From NCBI RefSeq assembly GCF_006385135.1, contig NZ_CP041025.1, forward strand, positions 2,945,501 through 3,009,500: DNA of 64,000 nucleotides, read 5' to 3'. Below the pieces are notes generated by a model. That model did no database searches. It saw nothing but the letters and a program-made list of their open reading frames with translations, and was not told the DNA's origin. Shown here piece after piece: positions 26,920-37,186 of the stretch. The DNA comes from Paremcibacter congregatus. GTDB taxonomy: Bacteria; Pseudomonadota; Alphaproteobacteria; Sphingomonadales; Emcibacteraceae. Made by a program: the position numbers and the translations under genes. How positions within the stretch are numbered: the stretch's first letter is position 1; each line of letters starts with the position of its first letter.

Positions 26920-27939
26920 ATGAAAATACTGGTCACCGGCGGCGCCGGCTATATCGGCAGCCATACCACACTGGAACTACTGAAAGCTGACCATGACGTC
27001 GTGGTCATCGATAACCTGTGCAATTCCAGTGAGGAATCCCTGACCCGGGTGAAAAACATCACCGGCAGGAACAGTCTTGCTTTTCAGCAGCTGGACATTC
27101 TTGATCGTCCTGGCTTACAGGCACTGTTCACCGCCCATGATTTTGACGCCGTGGTTCATTTCGCAGGCCTGAAAGCGGTCGGCGAATCCGTCGAAAAGCC
27201 CCTCACCTATTATCAGAATAATGTGGTCGGCACGATCACGCTGTGCCAAGTGATGGATCAGTTCAACGTACGCAATCTGGTGTTCAGTTCTTCCGCCACG
27301 GTTTACGGCGACCCGGCCAGCGTACCGATCCGGGAAGATTCCCCCACTGGCGGCACCACCAATCCCTATGGCGCCTCGAAACTGATGATTGAGGAGATCC
27401 TCGCCGACCTGCATCGGGCCGATCCGCGCTGGAACATCGCGCGGCTGCGCTATTTCAACCCGGTCGGGGCCCATGACAGCGGCCTGATCGGCGAAGACCC
27501 CCATGACATTCCCAATAACCTGATGCCCTATATCACCCAGGTGGCGGTCGGCAAACTGAAAGAACTGTCCATCTTCGGCGATGATTACCCGACCCCCGAC
27601 GGCACCGGCGTGCGCGATTATATCCATGTGGTTGATTTGGCCCTCGGTCATCTGAAGGCCCTCGACAAGCTCATGGCCAATCCGGGGCTCGTAACCTATA
27701 ACCTCGGCACCGGCAGAGGCTACAGCGTCCGCGATATGGTGAAAGCCTTCGAAACCGCCAACGATATTAAAATCCCGACCCGCATCGCCCCGCGGCGCGA
27801 AGGCGATATCGCCAGCTGCTATGCCGACCCGACCCTGGCCGAAAAAGATCTCGGCTGGCGCGCCCGGCACAGTCTCGAAGATATGGTCCGTCACGCCTGG
27901 AACTGGCAATCAAAAAACCCGGACGGCTATAAAATCTAG
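26920..27939 (+). CDS. galE: UDP-glucose 4-epimerase
   Basis: Interconverts UDP-glucose and UDP-galactose, supplying galactose for surface polysaccharides. The 339-aa extended SDR protein has the NAD-binding GGAGYIGSH, the Ser of FSSSATVYG, the catalytic YGASK (Tyr-xxx-Lys), RYFNPVGAH and a C-terminal [13 protein letters not shown]. Complete length. It ends with a 4-bp convergent overlap with the next gene. It could feed the NfrB-like synthase, but that is inference. Confidence 0.95.
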   Translation: MKILVTGGAGYIGSHTTLELLKADHDVVVIDNLCNSSEESLTRVKNITGRNSLAFQQLDILDRPGLQALFTAHDFDAVVHFAGLKAVGESVEKPLTYYQNNVVGTITLCQVMDQFNVRNLVFSSSATVYGDPASVPIREDSPTGGTTNPYGASKLMIEEILADLHRADPRWNIARLRYFNPVGAHDSGLIGEDPHDIPNNLMPYITQVAVGKLKELSIFGDDYPTPDGTGVRDYIHVVDLALGHLKALDKLMANPGLVTYNLGTGRGYSVRDMVKAFETANDIKIPTRIAPRREGDIASCYADPTLAEKDLGWRARHSLEDMVRHAWNWQSKNPDGYKI

Positions 27940-28586
27940 ACGGCCATCCCTTTCGGCAGACAAATATAATCCCCGCCCCGGTCAGCGTCGTCGCTGTCAA
28001 TCTTACGGAGCCGGAAAACATAGCCCTGCGTGAGCAACCGCCACAAGGTCAGAAAAGGTCGCGTCTTGTCCATGCCAGCCCCGTAGGCATAAATATCATG
28101 GCCGGGGAAATTCAACGGCAGAGCATCTTTTTCTTGCAAGATGATCACCGCCTCACTGGCCTGCCGTACGGTTTCTGTCGCCCTGTCACAGCGCAGGATG
28201 CAGGGGCCGGATGGCGTCCGCTCCGCGTCATACACCTCCCAACCACCACCGGGGGCTTTCAGGCCGATGTTAACGGTTAATACCGCCCGCAAAGTGTCAT
28301 CCGCCTCGCAAAGCTGCACCGTCTTAAACAAAGGAGCAACCGCGCAGGCAATGGCGCCGAACCCGGCGTTCAGATCACCATAACAGGTGGTATAACCCTC
28401 GCGCCCAGCGAAATGACGAATCGCATGAATGATATGATCGTCATAGACCCCTTCCCGCAGGATGTCCCGCCCGGCCTTCAGCGCCGGGTTGAGAAAGATA
28501 TCGCCTTTGCAGAAGCCAGAGAAACCAAAAACTTCCTTGGTTTTTTCCTTCAGGTAGCGCAACAGAGAAAGACGATAGAGGATCAT
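27936..28586 (-). CDS. Hypothetical protein, possible FkbM-like methyltransferase fold
   Basis: A 216-aa protein I do not firmly recognise. The segment [20 protein letters not shown] followed by [20 protein letters not shown] resembles the SAM-binding beginning of FkbM-type methyltransferases (glycine-rich loop, then an acidic residue at the end of strand 2). The glycine motif is weak and the remaining FkbM motifs are unclear, so the protein may be a divergent or inactive member. It lies just downstream of the NDUFA9-like gene on the same strand (18 bp) and may be cotranscribed. Confidence 0.5.
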   Translation of the reverse strand: MILYRLSLLRYLKEKTKEVFGFSGFCKGDIFLNPALKAGRDILREGVYDDHIIHAIRHFAGREGYTTCYGDLNAGFGAIACAVAPLFKTVQLCEADDTLRAVLTVNIGLKAPGGGWEVYDAERTPSGPCILRCDRATETVRQASEAVIILQEKDALPLNFPGHDIYAYGAGMDKTRPFLTLWRLLTQGYVFRLRKIDSDDADRGGDYICLPKGMAV

Positions 28587-28604
28587 CCGCCGTGGGTCTT
28601 TCTT

Positions 28605-29543
28605 TTAACTTTCCGGGGTAAACTGTCCCTTGGGGCGATACTGCACGAGATAGGTCGGCAGGATCACTTCGGCCAGCGTGGGCTCAATCCCGAGATCTTC
28701 CAGCCCGAGCGCATCTTCCGACACCACATTATCTTTTTGCAGCATCTTATACTGGTCCAAGGTGATCGGGGCATTTGGCAACAGGCTGAGGAAGAACACT
28801 TTCAACGGAGCGATAAAAGCCGGCACATCGATAAATACAGGGGTCAATTTGGCAATTTTCGCCGCCAGTTCCATCATCTCGCGCAGGCTGTAAATCTTGG
28901 CGCCACCGAGCTCATAGGTCTGACCGCGCATGTTATCTTCCCGCAAGGCCCGAACAATCACCTCGGCCACATCACCGACATAAACCGGCTGGAACTTTGT
29001 ACCCCCGGAAATGACCGGCACGATCGGAAATTTCGCCAGTTTTGCGAACCGGTTGAACAACTGGTCCTGTGCGCCGAAAATCACACTCGGCCGCAGGATG
29101 GTGGCTTCGGGGAAGGCTTTCAGAACCGCCTGCTCGCCCCGCCCCTTGCTCTGCCCGTATAGAGACGGCGAATCAACATCCGCACCCAATGCCGACATAT
29201 GCACCAGGGATTTCACTTTCATCTCGGCGCAGAGTCGCGCCACGGTCTTGGCGCCTTTCTCGTGAATGGCATTGAATTTCTGCCCTCCGGCTTCGGCAAG
29301 AACGCCGACCAGATTGATCACGGCATCGGACCCCAGAATTGCCGCCCGCACGGAATCTTTATCCCGCAGATTGGCCTGAACCACCTGTACCTGACCAACT
29401 TCGCCCAGAGGCTTCACATGCATCGCCGAGTTGGGTCGACGCACCGCCACCCGAATCCGAACCCCGGTTTTCGCCAGATGTTCCACCAATGTGGTGCCCA
29501 CAAATCCCCCGCCGCCAAAAATAGTCACCAATTGCTGTGCCAT
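28605..29543 (-). CDS. NDUFA9-like NAD(P)-binding protein
   Basis: An atypical short-chain dehydrogenase related to the mitochondrial complex I accessory subunit NDUFA9, common in alphaproteobacteria. The 312-aa product begins MAQQLVTIFGGGGFVG with the Rossmann glycine motif. It then has DAVINLVGVL, LVHMSALGAD, SLYGQSKGRGE (Tyr and Lys present) and ILRPSVIFG. I start at the ATG at 29543, with GGAG 8 nt upstream. Whether it binds complex I in bacteria is not shown by the sequence. Confidence 0.85.
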   Translation of the reverse strand: MAQQLVTIFGGGGFVGTTLVEHLAKTGVRIRVAVRRPNSAMHVKPLGEVGQVQVVQANLRDKDSVRAAILGSDAVINLVGVLAEAGGQKFNAIHEKGAKTVARLCAEMKVKSLVHMSALGADVDSPSLYGQSKGRGEQAVLKAFPEATILRPSVIFGAQDQLFNRFAKLAKFPIVPVISGGTKFQPVYVGDVAEVIVRALREDNMRGQTYELGGAKIYSLREMMELAAKIAKLTPVFIDVPAFIAPLKVFFLSLLPNAPITLDQYKMLQKDNVVSEDALGLEDLGIEPTLAEVILPTYLVQYRPKGQFTPES

Positions 29544-29736
29544 GATATTCTCCAGAAACACCGTAATGATTAATGTCATCTTCCGCCTGAACATGATCTA
29601 CCCCTTTGATTCATGCCGCGGAAACATAGGGTCTTTTTATCCATCGCCCGGGTTTTAGTCCAGCCAATTCTATTTTTTTCATTTCATCTCTTGACTTTGC
29701 CTTTGCGCAGTCGTAATCACTGCACACCAATCACGT

Positions 29737-29823
29737 GCCCAGATGGCGGAATTGGTAGACGCGCTAGCTTCAGGTGCTAGTGTCTGTATGGACGTGGAGG
29801 TTCGAGTCCTCTTCTGGGCACCA
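29737..29823 (+). tRNA. tRNA-Leu (anticodon CAG)
   Basis: Complete 87-nt cloverleaf: acceptor GCCCAGA/TCTGGGC, anticodon stem CTAGC/GCTAG with loop TTCAGGT (CAG), the long variable arm of a class II tRNA, T-loop GTTCGAGTC, and encoded CCA at 29821-29823. Confidence 0.97.
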
Positions 29824-30016
29824 AAATTTTCTCAACACATTTTTGAAGAATTCCTTCCCGAACTTCGGGTGCAATTTCCCATTACCTACACTTTTGTGTG
29901 GAAACCTATATTCTATCATATAAGATGAATTAAACTGGAAAAACCAACGTAGGTACTAAATGGTGACGTAAGTACGTTCTGTCTAAAGGCTATTAGACCT
30001 TAAGAAAGATAAACCA

Positions 30017-30607
30017 ATGGTAAATCAAAAATACACCACCGAAAAGCTTACCAAACTTTTTACAGAAAATAGCAATTATCTACAAAACCAGTTGATGTTT
30101 GGCGGCATGCAACTGATGTTGATAGAATTTCTAAAAAAATGGATGAAGGATCAGTTAGAAGGATTTTTTGGTTCATTTAAAGGCCTCGATAAAAATGGTG
30201 AATGTCTGTACCTTGTCGAAGAAAAATACAGCTACCTTTTCAAAAAGAACATAGACGGTCATCCTTTTGACAAACAACTCCAGTGGTTTGTCGAAAATGG
30301 TGCCATCAACGAAGATGAAGGCGTTTATCTGTCAGCTATGCGCCATCGTCGAAACGAAGTAGGACATGAACTAATCAGACTGATAACCGACGACAAACGG
30401 CAAGAACTTATTTGGGAAGAGTGCAAGGCCATCGCCAACCTATTATTTAAAATGGATAACTGGTGGTTTCGTCAAATTGATGTACCTACTGGATTACTAT
30501 CTGATCACGAAGAAATAACAGAAGAAGATCTTGAGAATGGATCTAGCGTCGCGATAAATATTTTGTTGAATTTTGTTGAGAGAGTAAACCCCGAAACTAA
30601 TAAATAA
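30017..30607 (+). CDS. HEPN-like protein of unknown function
   Basis: A 196-aa alpha-helical protein encoded in AT-rich DNA unlike its neighbours, about 190 bp behind tRNA-Leu. Residues 110-118 read HRRNEVGHE. R112-N113-x3-H117 matches the Rx4-6H catalytic motif of HEPN domains, including the polar Asn after Arg. HEPN proteins are often RNases of toxin-antitoxin or antiviral systems. No partner antitoxin or nucleotidyltransferase is adjacent, and there is no signal peptide. Codon use looks foreign and the location behind a tRNA suggests acquisition. The assignment rests on one motif and helical content; a non-catalytic helical protein is possible. Confidence 0.55.
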   Translation: MVNQKYTTEKLTKLFTENSNYLQNQLMFGGMQLMLIEFLKKWMKDQLEGFFGSFKGLDKNGECLYLVEEKYSYLFKKNIDGHPFDKQLQWFVENGAINEDEGVYLSAMRHRRNEVGHELIRLITDDKRQELIWEECKAIANLLFKMDNWWFRQIDVPTGLLSDHEEITEEDLENGSSVAINILLNFVERVNPETNK

Positions 30608-30721
30608 ATCTATTGATTTATCGACCAAGATAGACTGTGTTTAACGGTGTTTTAATATGTTATCAAAACCAAAAAATATCCCTATTTGACTCCTGCACAC
30701 AAGCTCCCCTATAAAAACCTT

Positions 30722-31075
30722 ATGCAGATATTTGACGGAATTATTTCGGATCGCGGATCAAAATACGCGGTGTCCGGTGGCCCCTGCGGCTCGCCCGACG
30801 AGGCCAAGGCCTTTATCAAGACGCTGTGCCGCAAGAAGAAATTTCTCAAGGCGACCCACAACAGTTGGGCCGTCCTGCTGGCGGATGACGGACCGATCAA
30901 GAATGATGACGGGGAAAGCGGAGCCGGCATGGTCATCGTTCGCATGCTGGAGCGGGAGGGCGTGAAAAACCATATTGTGGTGGTCACCCGCTGGTACGGC
31001 GGCAAGCATCTCGGTGGTGACCGTTTCCGCCATGTCCAGACCGCCGTGCGCCATTATCTCGATACCGCCCTTTAA
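30722..31075 (+). CDS. IMPACT/YigZ-family protein (UPF0029 domain)
   Basis: A 117-aa protein consisting of the IMPACT N-terminal (UPF0029) domain. Signatures are SDRGSKYAVSGG, CRKKKFLKATHNSWAVLL, DDGESGAGMVIVRML, and VVVTRWYGGKHLGGDRFRHV, the family's most conserved stretch. It lacks the C-terminal DUF1949 found in YigZ, so it is the short form. I use the ATG at 30722; a TTG at 30686 would add 12 residues. The function of bacterial members is poorly defined. Confidence 0.82.
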   Translation: MQIFDGIISDRGSKYAVSGGPCGSPDEAKAFIKTLCRKKKFLKATHNSWAVLLADDGPIKNDDGESGAGMVIVRMLEREGVKNHIVVVTRWYGGKHLGGDRFRHVQTAVRHYLDTAL

Positions 31076-31224
31076 ATAGAAAAACCGTCCCAAGAAGCCC
31101 TCCCCTTGAGCCGCCCTTATCCCCGAGGATACGCCCTCAATTGAAACTGATGCGCGAATAGGCTATGATACAACCTCTTTAAGTCGCATTTATGCCTGTC
31201 CGTTATCGTTTCAGGGAGGTTATC

Positions 31225-31767
31225 ATGACGGATTACAAGAAGACCAGCGCCAGATTTCTCATCGATTATATTTCGACCCTGCCACAGGACGACCCCGACA
31301 ATGCCGCGAAAGCCGCTCTCGCCGGAGATGTTTACATCAAGGCCTGGAGCTGGGCCGCGCTCAACAAACTTTTTTTCTTTCTTGCCATGTTCGGCAGTCT
31401 GGCTGTGATCCTCTGGCCTGCTTTCGTCGTGATCTTCACCAAATTCTTCACGCTTCAGGAAGCCGCCATTCTTCAGACCTGTCTGACCGCCATAACCGCC
31501 TTTTTCGTTTATTTTTACCGTTATTACAAAACCCGTCAGATGTTCAGTGAAAATATTCTACGCCATATCGCCTTTGGCAAAGACCCTGTCGCGGACCTGA
31601 TTCCCAAAGTCATCGAGGGCATGGGGCGGCTGGATCAGGGCTTTACCTTTTCTGTTCCCAGAAAAGACGACAAACACGACGCCACCGGGACCCCCTCACC
31701 GGGTAAGTCCCCAAACAAACCCTCTGACAAATCAAAGACGCCGTCCAAACCAAAAAAAGCCTCCTGA
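31225..31767 (+). CDS. Hypothetical membrane protein
   Basis: A 180-aa protein with two membrane helices (about residues 45-67 and 74-98) between a soluble N-terminus and a Lys/Pro/Ser-rich disordered tail (PGKSPNKPSDKSK and PSKPKK). The ATG at 31225 follows CAGGGAGG, a very strong ribosome binding site. I recognise no family. The stop codon lies inside the following terminator-like hairpin. Confidence 0.6.
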   Translation: MTDYKKTSARFLIDYISTLPQDDPDNAAKAALAGDVYIKAWSWAALNKLFFFLAMFGSLAVILWPAFVVIFTKFFTLQEAAILQTCLTAITAFFVYFYRYYKTRQMFSENILRHIAFGKDPVADLIPKVIEGMGRLDQGFTFSVPRKDDKHDATGTPSPGKSPNKPSDKSKTPSKPKKAS

Positions 31768-31790
31768 CCCGTTGGATCAGAAGGCTTCTT
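31757..31790 (+). terminator. Probable intrinsic terminator overlapping a stop codon
   Basis: Imperfect stem AAGCCT-C-CTGA / TCAG-A-AGGCTT followed by a short T-rich stretch (CTTATAT). It begins within the last codons of the membrane protein gene and separates it from the oppositely oriented tRNA-Pro. Confidence 0.5.
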
Positions 31791-31793
31791 ATA

Positions 31794-31870
<77 letters not shown>

Positions 31871-31973
31871 TCAATTCTGAATAATCATAGCATAAGATAC
31901 CTGAAAAATCAGCATGGCAAGCTATATAGGGCGCGCTTTTCTAAATCAATATCAAAATTAAATATTTCTGATT

Positions 31974-34118
31974 TCAAAAACCCCGTTTGCTCGGTTTGTT
32001 GCTCTTGCGGCGGTATTGACGGGTGCCGGGTTTCCCTGCGCTGGAATTGCCGGTGGGCTTGCCCGACTTGATATGACGGCCCACCGGATGGCCGGTGTCA
32101 AGACCAAGCTCATGATCCTCCAGCCGCTTGACTTCATCGCGCAGGCGCGCCGCCTCCTCAAACTCCAGGTTCCCGGCCGCTTCCAGCATTTGTTTTTCCA
32201 GATCGGCGATATAGCTTTTCAGGTTATGACCGACCATGTTACTGCCGTCCGCATCAATCGGCACCAGGACATGATCGCCTTCCGCGACGCTCTCGATAAT
32301 CTCGCCAATGGTTTTCTTGATGCTTTCCGGGGTGATGCCATGTTCTTCATTGAAGGCTTTCTGAATTTCCCGTCTTCGGTCGGTTTCGTCCAGGGCCGCT
32401 TTCATGCTGCGGGTGATTTTGTCGGCATAAAGAATCACTTTACCATCCACGTTCCGCGCCGCCCGGCCAATGGTCTGAATGAGCGAGGTTTCGGAGCGCA
32501 GGAACCCTTCCTTGTCCGCATCCAGAATCGCCACCAGAGCGCATTCAGGGATATCCAGTCCTTCGCGCAACAGGTTGATGCCCACCAGAATATCAAACGT
32601 GCCGAGCCGCAGGTCCCGGATGATTTCGATCCGTTCCAGCGTGTCGATGTCCGAATGCATATAGCGCACCTTCAGGCCATGCTCATGCAGATATTCGGTC
32701 AGGTCCTCGGCCATGCGTTTGGTCAAGGTCGTCACCAGCACGCGGTAACCCTGAGCAATGGTGGCCGCCGCCTCATGCAACAGGTCATCAATCTGGCTCT
32801 CCACCGGTTTGATTTCGCATGGTGGATCAATCAGACCGGTGGGGCGGATGATCTGCTCGATAAAGGCGCCGCCGGTCTGTTCCAGTTCCCACTTTCCGGG
32901 GGTTGCCGAGACATATATCGATTGCGGCCGCAAACGGTCCCACTCTTCGAATTTCAGGGGGCGGTTATCAATACAGGACGGCAGGCGGAAGCCGAAATCC
33001 GACAGGGTGTTTTTGCGGGCAAAGTCACCGCGACTCATGCCGCCGACCTGGGGCACGCTGACATGGCTTTCATCAACGAACAGCAGCATATTGTCCGGCA
33101 GATACTCAAACAGGGTCGGTGGATTGCTGCCCGGCGCCCGTCCGGTGAGATGGCGGGAATAATTTTCAATGCCGGCGCAACTGCCCGTCGCCGCCATCAT
33201 TTCAAGGTCCAGTTTGGTGCGCTGCTCAAGCCGCGCCGCTTCCAGAATCTTGCCCTCTTCGTTGAGCTGCTTGAGCCGCCAGTCCAGTTCGGCCTTGATG
33301 GTCTTCTGCGCCTGGCCCAGGGTCGGCCCCGGCGTGACATAATGGCTGTTGGCGTAGAGTTTGGTCTGGGCCACCGTCTGGATTTTCTCGCCGGTCAGGG
33401 GATCAAACATGGTGATGGATTCCAGCTCGTCACCGAAGAAATCCAGCCGCACCGCCATATCCTCGTAACTGGCCGGAAAGACCTCGATCACATCACCGCG
33501 CACCCGGAAACAGCCGCGCTGAAAGAAATTGTCATTGCGTTTATATTGCAGTTCGACCATGCGGCGCAGCAGGTCGCGCTGATCAATGCGCATGCCGACC
33601 TCGAAAGGAATCGTCATTTCGAGATAAGTTTCCGGCGAGCCCATGCCGTAAATGCAGGACACGCTGGCGACGATGATCACATCATCGCGCTCAAACACCG
33701 ACCGGGTTGCGGCATGGCGCATACGGTCGATCTGCTCGTTGATGTTGGCGTCTTTTTCGATATAGGTGTCGGAACGCGGCACGTAGGCTTCCGGCTGATA
33801 ATAATCATAATAGGATACAAAATATTCCACCGCGTTATCGGGGAAGAAGGCCTTCATCTCCCCGTAAAGCTGCGCCGCCAGAGTCTTGTTATGGGCCATG
33901 ATCAGCGCCGGGCGCTGAGTGCGTTCAATGACCTGCGCCATGGTGAAGGTCTTGCCCGATCCCGTCACCCCAAGCAGAACCTGATCTGCCAGTCCTTCGC
34001 CGAGACCTTCCACCAGTTTGTCAATCGCCTGAGGCTGATCCCCGGCGGGCGAATAGTCCGAGTGGATTTTAAAGGCAATGCCGCCTTCTGTCTTCAGGGG
34101 TCGCGTATCTTTATCCAT
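31974..34118 (-). CDS. uvrB: UvrABC excision nuclease subunit B
   Basis: The damage-verification helicase of nucleotide excision repair, 714 aa. Walker A is GVTGSGKT, followed by the beta-hairpin region [24 protein letters not shown] occurs in [13 protein letters not shown], and motif VI in [13 protein letters not shown] domain near the C-terminus ([17 protein letters not shown]) contacts UvrC. The C-terminal tail is basic and low complexity. It stands alone, in the same direction as tRNA-Pro. Confidence 0.97.
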   Translation of the reverse strand: MDKDTRPLKTEGGIAFKIHSDYSPAGDQPQAIDKLVEGLGEGLADQVLLGVTGSGKTFTMAQVIERTQRPALIMAHNKTLAAQLYGEMKAFFPDNAVEYFVSYYDYYQPEAYVPRSDTYIEKDANINEQIDRMRHAATRSVFERDDVIIVASVSCIYGMGSPETYLEMTIPFEVGMRIDQRDLLRRMVELQYKRNDNFFQRGCFRVRGDVIEVFPASYEDMAVRLDFFGDELESITMFDPLTGEKIQTVAQTKLYANSHYVTPGPTLGQAQKTIKAELDWRLKQLNEEGKILEAARLEQRTKLDLEMMAATGSCAGIENYSRHLTGRAPGSNPPTLFEYLPDNMLLFVDESHVSVPQVGGMSRGDFARKNTLSDFGFRLPSCIDNRPLKFEEWDRLRPQSIYVSATPGKWELEQTGGAFIEQIIRPTGLIDPPCEIKPVESQIDDLLHEAAATIAQGYRVLVTTLTKRMAEDLTEYLHEHGLKVRYMHSDIDTLERIEIIRDLRLGTFDILVGINLLREGLDIPECALVAILDADKEGFLRSETSLIQTIGRAARNVDGKVILYADKITRSMKAALDETDRRREIQKAFNEEHGITPESIKKTIGEIIESVAEGDHVLVPIDADGSNMVGHNLKSYIADLEKQMLEAAGNLEFEEAARLRDEVKRLEDHELGLDTGHPVGRHIKSGKPTGNSSAGKPGTRQYRRKSNKPSKRGF

Positions 34119-34247
34119 AACAGCATCTCATCATAGGTTTCCCTTTTGTTCTTATCAGAGTCGCGATCCCCTGTCACCCTTCCTGAAAAAAACCTGCAAT
34201 CATCAAACAATTTTGTGCTATGGTGAGCCCACAAATGAGGAGACACT

Positions 34248-34445
34248 ATGGGAACGGTCATCAATCTAAAGCAGGCCAAACGTAAGCTGGCCAAAATAGA
34301 AAAAGAAAAACAAGCCAGTGAGAACCGCGCCAAACACGGCCAGACAAAAGCCGTAAAAACCAGCGCAAAAAAAATCAACAAACGCACCCAGGAAACGGTC
34401 GACGCCCACAAGCTGAACGACCCCGGGAAAAAAGACAAAAGCTGA
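34248..34445 (+). CDS. DUF4169 family protein
   Basis: A 65-aa, strongly basic protein starting MGTVINLKQAKRKLAKIE and containing ENRAKHGQTKA, the typical DUF4169 pattern (INLxxARK...NRxxFGxtK) found almost only in alphaproteobacteria. The charge suggests nucleic-acid or ribosome association, but no function is established. GAGGAG lies a few bases before the ATG. It is divergent from uvrB. Confidence 0.8.
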   Translation: MGTVINLKQAKRKLAKIEKEKQASENRAKHGQTKAVKTSAKKINKRTQETVDAHKLNDPGKKDKS

Positions 34446-34463
34446 TCCGGCCATAACCGGCCG

Positions 34464-35051
34464 TTATTTACCGGTATAATGTTTAGGCAGGAAGTCCTTC
34501 ACAACGGGACCTTCAGAGGACCAGCTGTGACAACTGTCGATGATGCCGGGCCGTTTCTCATCGGTCTTGTCAACCGTCTCGCCTTTGGCTTTGGCTGCCT
34601 TGGCCGCCTCTTCCTTGCGGCGCAGCAGGGTTGGCATCATGGTTTGTATGGCCACTGTCGCCAGAGGCTGCAACAATTCATTGAGATGAGTACAGCCCTG
34701 CACGCCCCCCATCCGGTCCCGGATCGCCCGCCGCCAGCCGAGACCAATTCGCGCCCCGACCAGTTTCCTGTAATCGGGGGCAATCGCGGGACAGGTGGCG
34801 AAGGGATGATTGTCAATATGAGCTTCGATATCCTGGACCACCATATCGTCATCAATCGTCAGCCGCAGATACATTTCATGCAGCGGCTCGCCCGGCTCAA
34901 TGGTGCCGCGATAACGGTTGTCAAAGGTATAGGTCTTGATATCCTCCATGCGGGCCTCGATATCCCACAGGCCATCTTCACGTTCATAACCGTCACAGAT
35001 AATATTGCGGGTATGAAGATGTTTTCGCGGGGCCGGGGCGGATAATGGCAT
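34464..35051 (-). CDS. DUF2889 family protein
   Basis: A 195-aa cytoplasmic protein matching DUF2889. Characteristic segments are RKHLHTRNIICDGYEREDGL, WDIEARMEDIKTY, IDDDMVVQDIEAHIDNHPF, and GCTHLNELLQPLATVAIQTM. The conserved His and Cys in GCTHL could bind metal. Function unknown. It is convergent with the DUF4169 gene, with 18 bp between. Confidence 0.82.
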   Translation of the reverse strand: MPLSAPAPRKHLHTRNIICDGYEREDGLWDIEARMEDIKTYTFDNRYRGTIEPGEPLHEMYLRLTIDDDMVVQDIEAHIDNHPFATCPAIAPDYRKLVGARIGLGWRRAIRDRMGGVQGCTHLNELLQPLATVAIQTMMPTLLRRKEEAAKAAKAKGETVDKTDEKRPGIIDSCHSWSSEGPVVKDFLPKHYTGK

Positions 35052-35180
35052 GGTGTTTCTCCTGAAAAGTCGGGATAACTGGTCACTTTTATAAAAAAAC
35101 CTGTTATTCAGAACTGGTACTAGACTGAAAAGTGCGATATGTGAAGCCTAAATGCAAATAATTAACGTAGTATATATGTG

Positions 35181-35897
35181 ATGACCGAGAAAAAGAAAGC
35201 CGTTGTCCTGCTCAGCGGCGGCCTTGATTCAACAACCTGTGTCGCCATCGCCAAGGCAGAGGGCTTTGAGGTGTACGGCCTGAGTTTTGACTATGGCCAG
35301 CGCCACACCATAGAGCTTGACGCCGCCGCCCGGGTGGCCGAAACCATGGGACTTGCCAAACATGTCATCGCCAAGATCGACCTGCGGGTTTTCGGCGGCT
35401 CGGCCCTGACCGCCGATATCGATGTGCCCAAAGGCCGTGACGAGGATCATATGGGCGACGATATACCGGTAACTTATGTGCCGGCCCGCAATACCATTTT
35501 CCTGTCCTTCGCCCTGGCCTTTGCCGAAACCCAGGGGGCTAACGATATTTTCATCGGCGTCAATGCGCTCGATTTCAGTGGCTACCCCGATTGCCGCCCG
35601 GATTATATCGCCGCCTATCAGAAAATGGCCAATCTCGCGACCCGCAGCGGGGTGGAAGGAGCAAAGACAGAAAGCAGCCTGACCATTCACACGCCGCTAA
35701 TTGACCTGACCAAAGCCGATATCGTGCGCACCGGCCTGTCGCTCGGCGTTGATTACAGCATCACCACCAGCTGCTATGACCCGTTGCCGGACGGCACCTC
35801 CTGCGGTCAGTGCGACGCCTGCCACCTGCGCCTGAAGGGCTTCCGCGAAGCCGGAGAGCGCGACCCCGTGGCCTATAAGAATGATTTGGACCGATGA
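35181..35897 (+). CDS. queC: 7-cyano-7-deazaguanine synthase
   Basis: ATP-dependent conversion of 7-carboxy-7-deazaguanine to preQ0 in queuosine biosynthesis. 238 aa. The PP-loop is [10 protein letters not shown], followed by [19 protein letters not shown] and a four-Cys zinc site ([19 protein letters not shown]). I start at the ATG at 35181; a GTG directly precedes it. It overlaps queE by 4 bp (ATGA), implying coupled translation. Confidence 0.96.
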   Translation: MTEKKKAVVLLSGGLDSTTCVAIAKAEGFEVYGLSFDYGQRHTIELDAAARVAETMGLAKHVIAKIDLRVFGGSALTADIDVPKGRDEDHMGDDIPVTYVPARNTIFLSFALAFAETQGANDIFIGVNALDFSGYPDCRPDYIAAYQKMANLATRSGVEGAKTESSLTIHTPLIDLTKADIVRTGLSLGVDYSITTSCYDPLPDGTSCGQCDACHLRLKGFREAGERDPVAYKNDLDR

Positions 35898-36532
35898 CCT
35901 ATAGCGTAAAGGAAATATTCTATACCCTGCAGGGAGAAGGCGCCCAAAGTGGCCGGGCGGCGGTTTTTTGCCGCTTTGCCGGCTGTAATTTCTGGTCCGG
36001 TCGCGAACAGGACCGCGCCAATGCCGACTGCAGCTTCTGTGACACCGATTTTATCGGAACCGACGGCCCCGGCGGTGGAAAATTCAAAACCGCCGCCGCC
36101 CTGGCCGAAGCGGCGCGCGTCTGCTGGGATGGCATGGCCGACGCCACCGGCACGCCATACATTGTCTGCACCGGCGGTGAGCCGTTAATGCAGCTCGACA
36201 GCCCGTTGATCACAGCCTTTCAGAAAAAAGGCTTTGAAGTAGCGGTTGAAACCAACGGCAGCCTGCCCTGCCCGCCGGAACTCGACTGGATCTGTGTCAG
36301 CCCCAAGTCGCTCGACAAACTGGTGCAGTTGACCGGCGATGAATTAAAGCTGGTCTATCCACAAACCCCTGTGAAGCCTGAAGATGTGGCCCACCTTAAA
36401 TTTGATCATTTCTATCTCCAGCCGCTGGATGAAGCGGATCATAATCATGTCCCGGCGACGCTGGACTATTGCCGTCGCCACCCGCAATGGAAACTCAGCC
36501 TGCAGACCCACAAGATCCTCGGCATCGCCTGA
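35894..36532 (+). CDS. queE: 7-carboxy-7-deazaguanine synthase (radical SAM)
   Basis: A radical SAM enzyme that contracts 6-carboxytetrahydropterin to CDG in queuosine biosynthesis. 212 aa. The N-terminus [20 protein letters not shown] is typical. The cluster-binding cysteines are spaced C-x14-C-x2-C (in GCNFWSG...ADCSFCD), the expanded QueE spacing instead of Cx3Cx2[11 protein letters not shown] and [10 protein letters not shown] follow. queC is upstream and queF about 650 bp downstream; queD is not in the window. Confidence 0.94.
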   Translation: MTYSVKEIFYTLQGEGAQSGRAAVFCRFAGCNFWSGREQDRANADCSFCDTDFIGTDGPGGGKFKTAAALAEAARVCWDGMADATGTPYIVCTGGEPLMQLDSPLITAFQKKGFEVAVETNGSLPCPPELDWICVSPKSLDKLVQLTGDELKLVYPQTPVKPEDVAHLKFDHFYLQPLDEADHNHVPATLDYCRRHPQWKLSLQTHKILGIA

Positions 36533-36675
36533 GCTATCTCACAGGACCTTATTCACAATCCCACCGGATCCTCCGGCAATGTCCTCAACGGATGAACAAA
36601 CATCATCACGATAAGGTGTTTTGACGGATCAGATGTTTTTCTTATTTAATCAGAAAAATAACGAGAGAAAATATT

Positions 36676-37182
36676 ATGAAAACCATTCATAGAATCATTA
36701 TTTGTTCCGCTATTGCTGCGACCCTGTTCAGCCGACCCGCCCTGGCGACAGAAGTTCAAAATACCAATATATATGGCACTGAAGAGATCAACCATCTGGG
36801 GCTCTCTGTGAGCAAACTTGATGAGACAGCCGCCTTTTTCATTGACGTTCTCGGCTGGCAGAAGGCTGGGGAAAAGCCGGATTATCCTGCGGTTTTCGTG
36901 ACCAATGGATCTCTTTTTCTCACTCTGTGGCAAGTGAAGGACCCGGCGACGGCAACCCCCTTCAACCGGCGGCAAAATGTCGGATTGCATCATCTGGCGA
37001 TCACGGTCAACAGCCTTGATAATCTCCATGCCTTACATGACAAGCTGAAAGCCCTACCAAACGTGCGCATAGAATTCTCGCCGGAACACCTGGGCGATGG
37101 CCCAACCACGCATATGATGATCCGCGACCCCAGCGGTTTACGTCTTGAATTTATCGTACCGAAAAAATATCTGATGCCTTAA
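36676..37182 (+). CDS. Exported VOC (glyoxalase/bleomycin-resistance) family protein
   Basis: A 168-aa vicinal-oxygen-chelate protein with a signal peptide (IIICSAIAATLFSRPALA), so it is periplasmic. The beta-alpha-beta-beta-beta modules show EINHLGLSVSKLDETAAFFIDV, with His as a probable metal ligand, then GLHHLAITVNSLDNL, and a final IRDPSGLRLEFIV with the Glu ligand. GAGAGAAAA precedes the ATG. It sits between queE and queF but is unlikely to belong to queuosine synthesis. Substrate unknown. Confidence 0.8.
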   Translation: MKTIHRIIICSAIAATLFSRPALATEVQNTNIYGTEEINHLGLSVSKLDETAAFFIDVLGWQKAGEKPDYPAVFVTNGSLFLTLWQVKDPATATPFNRRQNVGLHHLAITVNSLDNLHALHDKLKALPNVRIEFSPEHLGDGPTTHMMIRDPSGLRLEFIVPKKYLMP

Positions 37183-37186
37183 AGTT

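Noticed and set aside
27115-27909. Minus-strand frame opposite galE
   Set aside because: Shadow of galE, with no domain and no ribosome binding site.
29800-30720. Integrative element with att sites around the HEPN-like gene
   Set aside because: No integrase and no direct repeat of the tRNA 3' end could be found, so element borders are not called.
32016-34136. A 706-codon plus-strand open frame opposite uvrB
   Set aside because: uvrB is unmistakable on the minus strand, and the opposite frame has no recognisable domain and a composition typical of an antisense shadow.
35100-35180. preQ1 riboswitch upstream of queC
   Set aside because: The AT-rich leader lacks the preQ1 pseudoknot pattern I know.
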